From Bacillota bacterium (GTDB taxonomy: Bacteria; Sysuimicrobiota; Sysuimicrobiia; Sysuimicrobiales; Segetimicrobiaceae): 64,000 nucleotides of DNA. The notes under the pieces are model-generated. The model had not been told where the DNA came from. It did no database searches and was given only the letters and a program-made list of their open reading frames with translations. The DNA lies in NCBI GenBank assembly GCA_021324975.1, contig JAJPIA010000138.1, positions 1 to 64,000 on the forward strand, written 5' to 3'. Positions 50,544 through 58,655 of the stretch are shown one piece after another. How positions within the stretch are numbered: position 1 is the first letter of the stretch; the number at the start of each line of letters is the position of its first letter. Position numbers and translations under genes: made by a program.

Positions 50544-51458
50544 ATGCGTTGGCTTGCAGCCGGTCTTGCACTGGGCTTGATCGGATTCGCCGCTGCCGCA
50601 CCGGGATGGGCAGCCACGGGGACCCAGCCGCTCGCGGTCGAGTTCGACCACGTGAACATACCCTCCGGGGGTGCGACGACCGCGACGACGGGAACGGTAG
50701 GGGGCCTATCGACAACGCTTTCGATGACCGGGACGGCAACCTCCGGTACATTCACCGAGACCGTCTCGGGCTTGAGCGGGACCGCGAAGGCGCAGTTTGG
50801 ACAGTTGAGCGGCAGCTACTCGTGCAACGCGGGTGATTGCTCCTTTTCCATCACGTCGGCTACCGGGGTATTCGGAAAGGTAACGGGGACGACGCTCACG
50901 CTGAACATCGCCGGCCCAACGATGACGGTGCTGGGCACCTCGCTGCCGAATCACGGGACCTGGGTTTCGACCGTGGCGCGCGCCGCATCCCTGCTCAAGG
51001 CCCAGGGGACCCTGCCGGCGGGCATGACCGTGGGCAACTTGGTGAGCCAGGCGGCGAAGAACGAAAAGGAATTGCAATCTGAGATTTCCGGCAATGGCAA
51101 CGGGGCCGGGAACGGGCACGGCAACGGGGCCAATGGAAATGCCGGCAAAGGAAATAGCAACGGCAATGGCGGCGGTAACGGCAATGGCGGTGGCAACGGC
51201 AATGGTGGCGGTAACGGCAATAGTGGCGGCAACGGCAATGGCGGTGGCAACGGGAACGGCAATGGCAACGGTGGAAACGGCAATAGTGGAAATGGCAATG
51301 GGGGGAACGGCAATGGTGGTGGGAACGGAAACGGCAATGGCAACGGTGGGAACGGAAACGGCAATGGCAACGGGAATGGTGGTAATGGCAATGGCAACGG
51401 TGGGAACGGCAACGGGAACGGTGGGAATGGCAACGGCAGCAACGAGGGGCATCACTAG
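50544..51458 (+). CDS. Secreted protein with long Gly-Asn repeat tail
   Basis: 304 residues. The signal peptide MRWLAAGLALGLIGFAAAAP ends near WAA. A Ser/Thr/Gly-rich middle part of about 150 residues (TSGTFTETVSGLSGTAKAQF) contains two cysteines in YSCNAGDCSF. From about residue 183 to the end it is almost only Gly and Asn. GGGGGAGG lies just before ATG 50544; ATG 50520 is an alternative. It is 50 bases after the DUF5667 gene and probably in the sigma operon. A structural or surface role is likely; none is proven. Confidence 0.75.
   Translation: MRWLAAGLALGLIGFAAAAPGWAATGTQPLAVEFDHVNIPSGGATTATTGTVGGLSTTLSMTGTATSGTFTETVSGLSGTAKAQFGQLSGSYSCNAGDCSFSITSATGVFGKVTGTTLTLNIAGPTMTVLGTSLPNHGTWVSTVARAASLLKAQGTLPAGMTVGNLVSQAAKNEKELQSEISGNGNGAGNGHGNGANGNAGKGNSNGNGGGNGNGGGNGNGGGNGNSGGNGNGGGNGNGNGNGGNGNSGNGNGGNGNGGGNGNGNGNGGNGNGNGNGNGGNGNGNGGNGNGNGGNGNGSNEGHH
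51090..51445 (+). repeat. Low-complexity repeats encoding Gly-Asn units
   Basis: Short units such as GGCAATGGC, GGTGGC and AACGGG recur throughout the stretch in slightly different order, keeping the reading frame. Such repeats arise and change by slippage. The reverse strand has long open frames as a by-product; they are not genes. Confidence 0.7.
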
Positions 51459-51664
51459 TCCAAATCAGTACTGAGCGCTCCATCCCCCGGGAGCAATGAG
51501 GGAGTCCTAGCGACGGCCGGCGCGCACCGGCCGTCCGGGGCTCCCTCTCCCGTTGGGGCGACGGTCTCGCCTGCCTGGAGGGGCAGTTTTGCGGGGCTTG
51601 GGCACACTCGGCCGAATCGGTGGCCGACCGCCGCGCACCGCCGCGCCGAGAGGGCCGCTTCGGC

Positions 51665-53347
51665 ATGCCGGAGAAGCATCACACCATGCGAAGCGACGTT
51701 CGGCCTCCGGCCGCCGCCTCACGAACAGCCACCGGCGGAGAAGCGCTGGTGCAATGTCTCAAGGCACACGGTGTTGACACGATCTTCGGCCTGCCCGGGG
51801 TCCAACTCGACTGGGCGTTCGACGCCTTGTACGCCGAACGAGACGCGATCCGCGTCTATCACACGCGGCACGAGCAGGCCGTGTCCTACATGGCCGACGG
51901 TTACGCGCGCGTCACAGGACGCGTTGGCGTGTGTCTGACCGTACCGGGGCCCGGCGTGTTGAATGCGATGGCGGGTCTCGCAACAGCGTACGCGTGTTCA
52001 TCCTCCGTACTCTGCTTGACGGGGCAAATTCCATCGCAGGAGATTGGAGCCGGTCGAGGGCTGCTGCACGAGATCAATAACCAGCTTGGCGCGCTTCGTT
52101 CCGTCACGAAGTGGACCGCACCGGCACATACCCCCGAGGCGATTCCCGGCACGATCGCGGAAGCATTCCGGCAACTGCGCACCGGCCGTCCGCGGCCGGT
52201 GGCCGTGGAGATCCCGCCGGATGTGCTCCGCGCGACCGCTCCATCGACGCCACCTGCGACCGCGGTGGTCGAGGCGGCCATGCCCGACCCCGAGGTGGTC
52301 GAGCGCGCGGCACGAGCGCTTGGGCGAGCCGAACGACCGGTCATCTTTGCCGGCGGCGGCGTCCTTCGCGCGGCAGCGTGGCAGCCGCTCCGTGAACTTG
52401 CCGGGATGCTCGAAGCTCCGGTGGTCATGACGGAGAACGGCAAAGGCGCCGTCTCCGATCGGGAGTACCTCGCGCAAAACATGACCGCCGCCGCGGAGCT
52501 CGTGCCGGCCGCGGACGTCATCTTGGTGATCGGCAGCCGGTTCTACGTCCCGTCGCGGTCCGATTGGGGACCGCGGGCCGGCCAGACCGTAATCCAGCTC
52601 GACATCGACCCGGAGGAGCTTGGTCGCAACTCCCCGGTGGCGCTGGGTATCGTGGCGGATGCGCGGCGGGGCCTCGAGGCCCTCGTGGCCGCGGTGCAGC
52701 GTCACAACCGGCGGCGGGCGCGGCGCCGCGATGAGCTGGAGGCGATCCGGGCTCGAACCCGGGCCAAGCTAGAGACCGTGCAGCCCCAGGCGGCGTTCGC
52801 CGCGGCGATTCGCGATGTGCTGCCCGACGACGGCATTCTCGTCACCGAAATGACGCAGGTTGGGTACTGGAGCAACGTCGGATTTCCGGTCTATACGCCG
52901 CGCACGTACATTACGTCGGGGTATCAGGGGACGCTCGGCCACGGGTTCGCAAACGCGCTCGGCGCACAGGTCGGCGCGCAGGGGCGGCCGGTCGTCTCGA
53001 TCAACGGCGACGGCGGCTTCATGTACAACGTGCAGGAACTATCGACCGCCGTCCGGCACCGGCTCAATGTGGTGGCGATCGTCTTCAGCGACAACTCGTA
53101 CGGAAACGTGCGGCGCATCCAGCGCGAATCGTTCGGCGGCCGCCTCATCGCGTCCGACCTGCTGAACCCGGATTTCGTGCTGCTCGCGGAAGCGTTTGGG
53201 ATGGAAGGCATGCGCGTCGAGACCCCTGACGCGCTCCGGCGGGCACTGGCCAAGGCGCTGTCCGATCAGCACCCGGCACTGATCGAAGTGCCGGTCGGGG
53301 AGATGCCAAACCCGCGGACCGTTATGCGGCCCGGTTACCGCGGCTAG
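51665..53347 (+). CDS. Thiamine diphosphate-dependent enzyme (acetolactate-synthase-like)
   Basis: 560 residues in the ThDP superfamily layout. The N-terminal Pyr domain has FGLPGVQLDW and the cofactor-activating Glu in TRHEQAVSYMADG. The middle Rossmann-like domain has GGGVLRAAAW. The C-terminal PP domain has GDGGFMYNVQELSTAV and FSDNSYGNV, the Mg-ThDP motif. It may be an acetolactate synthase, a glyoxylate carboligase or a decarboxylase; no ilvN-like small subunit follows. ATG 51686 is an in-frame alternative. Its last 26 bases overlap the convergent nucleotidyltransferase gene. Confidence 0.88.
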   Translation: MPEKHHTMRSDVRPPAAASRTATGGEALVQCLKAHGVDTIFGLPGVQLDWAFDALYAERDAIRVYHTRHEQAVSYMADGYARVTGRVGVCLTVPGPGVLNAMAGLATAYACSSSVLCLTGQIPSQEIGAGRGLLHEINNQLGALRSVTKWTAPAHTPEAIPGTIAEAFRQLRTGRPRPVAVEIPPDVLRATAPSTPPATAVVEAAMPDPEVVERAARALGRAERPVIFAGGGVLRAAAWQPLRELAGMLEAPVVMTENGKGAVSDREYLAQNMTAAAELVPAADVILVIGSRFYVPSRSDWGPRAGQTVIQLDIDPEELGRNSPVALGIVADARRGLEALVAAVQRHNRRRARRRDELEAIRARTRAKLETVQPQAAFAAAIRDVLPDDGILVTEMTQVGYWSNVGFPVYTPRTYITSGYQGTLGHGFANALGAQVGAQGRPVVSINGDGGFMYNVQELSTAVRHRLNVVAIVFSDNSYGNVRRIQRESFGGRLIASDLLNPDFVLLAEAFGMEGMRVETPDALRRALAKALSDQHPALIEVPVGEMPNPRTVMRPGYRG

Positions 53348-54530
53348 TCCTCGGCGCCAAGGTCCAAGCGATCCGCCGCAGCGCCCTGAAGGCGAAGGCC
53401 AAGGGCAGGGCCCACGCCGATCGCATGCGCCACCTGCGCCGGTAGTAGTCCGGTAACCCCAAAACCATTCTGAACAACCCGATACCTCGCGGCAGGCTCC
53501 AGGAGTAGTCGAGATACCCGATGCAGGTCGCGGTCCACGTCCCCCAACGCTCAGGGGGTACGGTGCGCGCGGTGTGCACAACGCGATCCGAAAAGCGGAC
53601 CGGTCGAGTCGCGAGGTCGCGTAGCACGCTCTCCGGGACGTCGGCCTGAAGCGTGCGCCGCAGGTAACCGAGTCCGTCCCGGACGACCAACGTGAACCCG
53701 TAGCGGTTGGCATGGGCGCACAAGCGCTGCCAATCCGGCGTGCCGTCCCGCGCGCGCAGAACCGCGAGCGCGTCGCTGACCCAACGAACCCGTGAGAGTT
53801 CCGCGGTGACGGCGCCGCGCACGATCCCATGCGTGAGAATATGCAGCAGCAGATCGGCCGGGTTCAGCACCCGGATAGATGTGCCGAGAGCGCGTACCTC
53901 GGCCGTGTCGTGCCAGATGGACCCCTCGCCGTCGTTTCGAGGGCTCTCCGGAAACAGCCGCCAATGCAGGTCGAACTCGTGTCCCGGGCCACTCGTGAAT
54001 TCCAATTCCGCATGCTGACGCGGATGGGCGATCGTGTCGGCGAGTTCCTGTTCCGGCGCCCCGCGGGGGACACACCCGTGGCGGAGCAACAAGTCGATCG
54101 CGACGGATGCGCGCTCCCGCGGGATGTAGATGTCGAAGTCCGCCATGGGGCGCATCCCGTGGTCGTGGTAGTAGTGGTGAATCACGGCCGCGCCTTTGAG
54201 CAGGGCGACCGGAATCTCAGCCTCGCGCAGCAGCCGTAGGGGGCGCGCGATCGCATGAAAGCGGAGCTGGTTTTGGTACCACGTCCGCCGGTAGATGCCC
54301 TTGAGCCTGCCCATCAAGGGGTCGGAAATACCCTGCTCCCTCAGGTTGCAGTATAGTTGCGGCACCAGCCGATACGACTCGCTGTCGATGTCGTCGAAGT
54401 CGACCGCAGACTTCCACCGGTCCCAGGCCGCAAGGCTGGCGCGCCCGCGCAGCAGCGCAGCGCACAGCAACAGTTCCTCCTGTGGGGTGGGCCAAGGCTC
54501 GCGTCTCGCGTACTCAATGGTGGCGGCCAT
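53322..54530 (-). CDS. Nucleotidyltransferase family 5 protein (PF14907-like)
   Basis: 402 residues. The N-terminal helical part (TPQEELLLCAALLRG) is followed by the active-site region ALLKGAAVIHHYYHD and MADFDIYIPRERAS, with an acidic pair typical of nucleotidyltransferases. GGAGG is 5 bases before ATG 54530. Proteins of this family accompany lasso-peptide and PqqD-containing modification clusters. It is divergent from the PqqD gene at 54798; the 267 bases between hold no clear precursor frame. It overlaps the end of the ThDP gene by 26 bases. Confidence 0.85.
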   Translation of the reverse strand: MAATIEYARREPWPTPQEELLLCAALLRGRASLAAWDRWKSAVDFDDIDSESYRLVPQLYCNLREQGISDPLMGRLKGIYRRTWYQNQLRFHAIARPLRLLREAEIPVALLKGAAVIHHYYHDHGMRPMADFDIYIPRERASVAIDLLLRHGCVPRGAPEQELADTIAHPRQHAELEFTSGPGHEFDLHWRLFPESPRNDGEGSIWHDTAEVRALGTSIRVLNPADLLLHILTHGIVRGAVTAELSRVRWVSDALAVLRARDGTPDWQRLCAHANRYGFTLVVRDGLGYLRRTLQADVPESVLRDLATRPVRFSDRVVHTARTVPPERWGTWTATCIGYLDYSWSLPRGIGLFRMVLGLPDYYRRRWRMRSAWALPLAFAFRALRRIAWTLAPRTSRGNRAA

Positions 54531-54797
54531 GCGCTCCTCCGCTTCTCTCGAGATCTTCCGGTGTGCGGCGGGGGATCCTGCCGGGAGGCGGGGTATCAAA
54601 AGCATAAGGCGAATGCTCGACTTGCCTCAGTAAAATCCGGCATTCGGATGGCGAACACAGGATCGTTCCCTGCAGGCTCGCGAATGGGATATTTCGAAAT
54701 ATGTGATTTCAACGGAGGGAGATGGTGCGGATCCCGGCAGGTCGCCGGTGACCCGGCACGGTGCGTTTTGTCAATCGTGGACCACAGGAGATTGTGG

Positions 54798-55265
54798 GTG
54801 AGCCGACCGGCATCGTTTAGGATCGAGAGTCCCAAGGTCGTCTATGAAGTCTTTGACGACGAAGTGGTGATCATTAACCTCGAGACCGGCGTCTACTACA
54901 GCCTCAACGGTCTTGGCGCCGAGATCTGGACCCGCATCGAGGAGACAGACGATGTCGTCCTTGAACTCGCCGCCCGGTATCAGCGTCCGGCTGGGGACGT
55001 CGAGGCGGCGGTGCGCCCGTTTTTGGACGGTCTGGTGGCCGAGGGCCTCGTGGCGCCGGATCCCCGGGCGAACGGTGAACGCCGACATCGGACGAGCGGC
55101 GCTACGGCGGTCACGCGGGTTTCGACGTTCGAGGCGCCGGTGCTCCACAAATACAGCGACATGCAGGAGTTGTTGTTGCTGGATCCGATCCACGAGGTGG
55201 ACGAGGTGGGCTGGCCGGTTCGGCCGAACGAGCCTGACGGCGACGGCCGCAAGGATCCGCCGTAA
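54798..55265 (+). CDS. PqqD-like protein (RiPP recognition fold) with acidic C-terminal tail
   Basis: 155 residues. Residues about 5-85 are PqqD-like: a beta segment with VVIINLETGVYYSLNGLGA followed by helices (WTRIEETDDVVLELA). PqqD domains bind leader peptides of RiPP precursors. The C-terminal 45 residues are unlike PqqD: a threonine/alanine hinge, then KYSDMQELLLLDPIHEVDEV and GWP. AGGAG stands 7 bases before GTG 54798. It begins the plus-strand run of the kinase-like and glycosyltransferase genes. Confidence 0.8.
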   Translation: MSRPASFRIESPKVVYEVFDDEVVIINLETGVYYSLNGLGAEIWTRIEETDDVVLELAARYQRPAGDVEAAVRPFLDGLVAEGLVAPDPRANGERRHRTSGATAVTRVSTFEAPVLHKYSDMQELLLLDPIHEVDEVGWPVRPNEPDGDGRKDPP

Positions 55266-55371
55266 TCCCAGTTCCATCCTCTCCGCCGACAGTGTCAACC
55301 GGGTAACGCCCACGTCCAGGCCGTTCGATCGCCCCGTCGTCGATCACAGCGCGGTCGCGTTCGCGGCGGCA

Positions 55372-56388
55372 GTGCGCGAGACGTTCGATCGCGCGGCGCG
55401 CCTCCTGGGTTCGGCTGATTGCTGGTACCGTATCGCCGGCCATCCTGTCCGCATCCGCTTCGCGGGTACGGCTCTGCAGTCGCTGCTCGCGCCCGCGTTG
55501 GAGCACCTGGCGACGGAGCCCGTGCCCGGCCGCGCGCTGACGCTCTGTGTGTGGGACATTGAATCCGTGCGCGGCCAGGTTCCCGCGCCGCCGTGGCGGC
55601 TCGATGGGGAAGCGCATGGTCCGGAGCTGCGCGTGTATCACGACGGGCGGGTTCAGGCTGCGTTCGACGTTGCCACCGGCACGCTGTCCGTCCTCGACCG
55701 CGCCGATCGCCTGGCCTGGTATTGCGTACGCGATCCTCGCGAGTTGCCCGGATGGGAATTCGGGACGCCCTTCAAGCTGATCTTGCATTGGGCGTTACGC
55801 GACCATGGCAGGCAACTCGTGCACGCGGCCGCGGTGGGCCGGGCGGACGGCGGGGTCTTGCTCGTCGGCAAAGGCGGGGCGGGAAAATCCACGACAGCGC
55901 TGAGCTGCCTCGGCTCCGAGTTGCGCTACGCCGCCGATGACTACTGCATGCTGTCTGCCGATCCCATGCCGTACGCACACAGCCTGTACAATTCTGCGAA
56001 GGTCTACGCTCAGGAACTGCCACGATTCCCTGCACTCGCCGGGGCGCGATGCCGATTGGACGCCCCTGGGATGGACAAAGCACTGCTGTTTCTCCATCCG
56101 CACGTCGGCAACTGCGTTACGGCAGGCTTCCCGATCCGCGCCGTGCTTGTGCCGTCGGTCGCAGGCGGCGCGGGCACAACGGCGTGCGCCGTGCCTGCCT
56201 CCGTCGCCTTGCGCGCGCTCGCGCCGAGCACGATGTTTCAAGTGATCGGCCCGGACCCGTCGACCCTCGCCGTGCTGGCCGCGTACGTCAAGCGGCTGCC
56301 GTGTTACGCGCTCCGTCTCGGGCCGAGGCTTGCGGAGATCCCGCACGTCATCACCGACGTACTCGCACGCGTGCCGCAGCCGGCATGA
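55372..56388 (+). CDS. HPr-kinase-like P-loop protein of the PqqD cluster
   Basis: About 338 residues from GTG 55372; the open frame extends further upstream without another clear start. The N-terminal half is a substrate-like domain and the P-loop LLVGKGGAGKST begins near residue 164, followed by RYAADDYCML, where the DD resembles the HPrK magnesium site. HPrK-like kinases in lasso-peptide clusters phosphorylate precursor peptides. The stop overlaps the ATG of the first glycosyltransferase (ATGA). The substrate is unknown. Confidence 0.8.
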   Translation: MRETFDRAARLLGSADCWYRIAGHPVRIRFAGTALQSLLAPALEHLATEPVPGRALTLCVWDIESVRGQVPAPPWRLDGEAHGPELRVYHDGRVQAAFDVATGTLSVLDRADRLAWYCVRDPRELPGWEFGTPFKLILHWALRDHGRQLVHAAAVGRADGGVLLVGKGGAGKSTTALSCLGSELRYAADDYCMLSADPMPYAHSLYNSAKVYAQELPRFPALAGARCRLDAPGMDKALLFLHPHVGNCVTAGFPIRAVLVPSVAGGAGTTACAVPASVALRALAPSTMFQVIGPDPSTLAVLAAYVKRLPCYALRLGPRLAEIPHVITDVLARVPQPA

Positions 56389-57164
56389 CCGGATTAGGAC
56401 CCTCCCTGAGCGTGGTCATCCCCGTCTTCAACGGCGAGACGTACCTGGCTGACGCGGTCGAGAGCGTGCGGAGACAGGCCTACACCGATTTGGAAGTGAT
56501 CCTCGTCGACGATGGGTCGACCGACGGCACTGCCGACGTGATACGGAGGCTTCCACCGGACGGGCTCCACTACGTGCGCCAAGACAACGGCGGCCCCGCA
56601 CGGGCCCGCAACCGCGGCCTGGCGCGCGCTCGTGGCAGTATCATCGGGTTCCTCGACGCCGACGACCTCTGGCCGGCGGGTCGACTCCATCGGCAGCTCG
56701 CCGTGCTTCAACGCGATCCATCGATCGACATCGTGCTCGGCCGGGTCCAACTGGTGCGCGCGACCGGCGCCGCGCCGGGCTTGCCGCTCGAGGAGTCATC
56801 ACTGCCGTTCGTGCTGCTGACCCCGACCGCCGCGTTGTTTCGGCGAAGGGTCTTCGAACGCGTCGGCGGCTTCGACGAGGCGCTCCGGTACGGCGAAGAC
56901 AGCGACTGGTTCATGCGGGCTCGGGAGCGCGAGGTGCGCGTCGTGCTGGAGCAAGACGTGGCGTTGCTGTACCGGCGTCACGCGGGCAATATGACGCGCG
57001 GCCGGAATATGAAGGAGTTGCAGGTCTTCGAGGTACTGAAGCGATCCTTGGACCGCCGCCGCAAGGGCGGCGGCGGCGCCGCGGCGTCACTCCCCGGGCT
57101 CTCTTCATGCGGCGGTCAGGCCGAAGAGCGGTGCGGCCGCTCTCAATGTTCGGACGATGAGTGA
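56385..57164 (+). CDS. Family-2 glycosyltransferase (copy 1)
   Basis: 259 residues, GT-A fold. SVVIPVFNGETYLADAVESV, the nucleotide-binding VDDGSTDGTADVI and the DXD-type LDADDLW are present, with RGLARARGSIIGF before the last. The C-terminal part has GEDSDWFMRARE. There is no membrane segment. It is coupled to the kinase-like gene by ATGA and overlaps the next gene by 8 bases. The sequence is very like the glycosyltransferase at 57888, including NMTRGR near the C-terminus. Confidence 0.9.
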   Translation: MTGLGPSLSVVIPVFNGETYLADAVESVRRQAYTDLEVILVDDGSTDGTADVIRRLPPDGLHYVRQDNGGPARARNRGLARARGSIIGFLDADDLWPAGRLHRQLAVLQRDPSIDIVLGRVQLVRATGAAPGLPLEESSLPFVLLTPTAALFRRRVFERVGGFDEALRYGEDSDWFMRAREREVRVVLEQDVALLYRRHAGNMTRGRNMKELQVFEVLKRSLDRRRKGGGGAAASLPGLSSCGGQAEERCGRSQCSDDE

Positions 57165-57891
57165 CGTCACGGGGCCAGACGGGTCGGTCGCCGAGACGGC
57201 GCCGCTAGTGAGCGTCGTGATACCGGTTTATAATTGCGAGGCGTATCTGGCCGAGGCGCTCGACAGCGTCCTGGCGCAGACGTACCGACCGGTCGAGATC
57301 ATTGTTGTCGACGATGGGTCGTCGGATCGAAGCGCATCCGTTGCGGCGCGATATTCGGGCGTCCGCTGCCTCACGCAGCCGCACGCGGGTGCCGGGGCCG
57401 CCCGCAACCTCGGGGCGGCCAGTGCGTCCGGAAGCTTCCTGGCGTTCCTGGACGCGGACGATCTGTGGGTGTCGGACAAGCTGGAGAGCCAGATGGCTGC
57501 GTTCCGCGCCAGCCCTGCACTCGACATGGTCTCCGGCTATGTCCGACAGTTCCACAGCCCCGAGCTCGGCGCGGACGTCAAGGCGAGGCTCGCAGGAGCC
57601 GGCACTGTGCTCCCGGGGCATGTCCACACGATGCTCGTGAAGCGTTCGTCGTTCGGCCGCGTCGGCCCGTTGCCGACGCACTGGCGCCTTGGGGAGTTCA
57701 TCGACTGGTATGCGACGGCCAAGGAGCTCGGCCTCAACTGCGTACTCGTCCCCAAGGTCGTCACGCTGAGGCGATTGCACGGCAGTAACATGGGGATTCG
57801 CGAGCGCGACGCTCGAGCCGATTATCTGAAGATCCTCAAGGGAGTGCTGGATCGGCGCCGGCGGGGCGCTGCGCAGCAGGACGCCACATGA
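57157..57891 (+). CDS. Family-2 glycosyltransferase (copy 2, divergent)
   Basis: 244 residues, GT-A fold with SVVIPVYNCEAYLAEALDSV, VDDGSSDRSASVA and LDADDLWVSDKL. It differs from its two neighbours through the middle and has an RLHGSNMG segment near the end. It overlaps the preceding gene and, by ATGA, the following one. The sugar donor is unknown. Confidence 0.9.
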   Translation: MSDVTGPDGSVAETAPLVSVVIPVYNCEAYLAEALDSVLAQTYRPVEIIVVDDGSSDRSASVAARYSGVRCLTQPHAGAGAARNLGAASASGSFLAFLDADDLWVSDKLESQMAAFRASPALDMVSGYVRQFHSPELGADVKARLAGAGTVLPGHVHTMLVKRSSFGRVGPLPTHWRLGEFIDWYATAKELGLNCVLVPKVVTLRRLHGSNMGIRERDARADYLKILKGVLDRRRRGAAQQDAT

Positions 57892-58655
57892 TGAACCCTC
57901 AGCGCCTCGTCAGCGTGATCATTCCGGTTTTCAATGGCGAGACGCACCTCGTCGACGCGGTCGACAGCATTCGGCGGCAAGAGTATGCATCAGTCGAATT
58001 GATCGTGGTCGACGACGGATCGAGCGATGACACCGCGGGAGCGGTGCGGCGGCTGCCCCAGGACGGCCTTCGGTACGTGTACCAGGAGAACGGCGGGCCT
58101 TCGCGGGCGCGAAACCGCGGGCTCGCGCTGGCGCAGGGCGACGTGATCGGGTTCCTGGACGCCGATGACGCCTGGCCGCCGTGTCGGCTCCGGAGGCAGC
58201 TGGCCGTGCTCGACCGGGAGTCGTCGATCGATGTCGTTTTAGGCCAGACGCAGCTCCTGCGGCCATCGGCCGGCGACGCGACGCGCTCGCGGTTCGAGAA
58301 AGACGGGCCCCCGATCGTATTCCTGTCACCGAACGCCGCGTTGTTCCGAAGGCGGGTCTTTGAGCGTGTCGGTGGCTTCGACGAGGCGCTGCGCTACGCC
58401 GAGGACATCGATTGGTTCATGCGGGCCCGGGAACTCGACGTGCCCCTTGCCGTCGAACATGACGTGGCATGGCTGTACCGGCGCCATGAACGTAACATGA
58501 CGCGCGGTCGGAGTATGAGGGAGTTGCGCGTGCTCGATGTCCTTAAGCGCTCGTTGGACCGCCGCCGCCAGGGTGGGCGGGGTGCGGCTCCGCTTCCGAC
58601 CCTGTCGCGGGGCGGCCGATGTGGGCCGGACGGGCGCGGAGCCGGGGATGGGTGA
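57888..58655 (+). CDS. Family-2 glycosyltransferase (copy 3)
   Basis: 255 residues, GT-A fold with SVIIPVFNGETHLVDAVDSI, VDDGSSDDTAGAV and LDADDAW. It matches the gene at 56385 over nearly the whole length, including RVFERVGGFDEALRY and NMTRGRSMRELRVLDVLKRS, so the two arose by duplication around copy 2. The ATG overlaps the preceding stop. Confidence 0.9.
   Translation: MMNPQRLVSVIIPVFNGETHLVDAVDSIRRQEYASVELIVVDDGSSDDTAGAVRRLPQDGLRYVYQENGGPSRARNRGLALAQGDVIGFLDADDAWPPCRLRRQLAVLDRESSIDVVLGQTQLLRPSAGDATRSRFEKDGPPIVFLSPNAALFRRRVFERVGGFDEALRYAEDIDWFMRARELDVPLAVEHDVAWLYRRHERNMTRGRSMRELRVLDVLKRSLDRRRQGGRGAAPLPTLSRGGRCGPDGRGAGDG

Noticed and set aside
51090-51445. Possible CRISPR-like repeat array
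   Set aside because: Units are 6-12 bases, in frame and without unique spacers; it is a coding low-complexity tract.
50706-51455. Long Val/Ala/Pro- or Leu/Pro-repeat frames opposite the Gly-Asn gene
   Set aside because: Mirror images of the repeat tail; they have no start signal and only simple-sequence translation.
54640-54797. Short frames before the PqqD gene as RiPP precursors
   Set aside because: One frame is simply the upstream extension of the PqqD frame; another (ATG after GGAGG near 54716) stops after nine codons. Neither has a leader/core layout.
53322-56388. A lasso-peptide cluster
   Set aside because: No asparagine-synthase-like cyclase, transglutaminase-like protease or precursor is found, so only a partial resemblance is reported.
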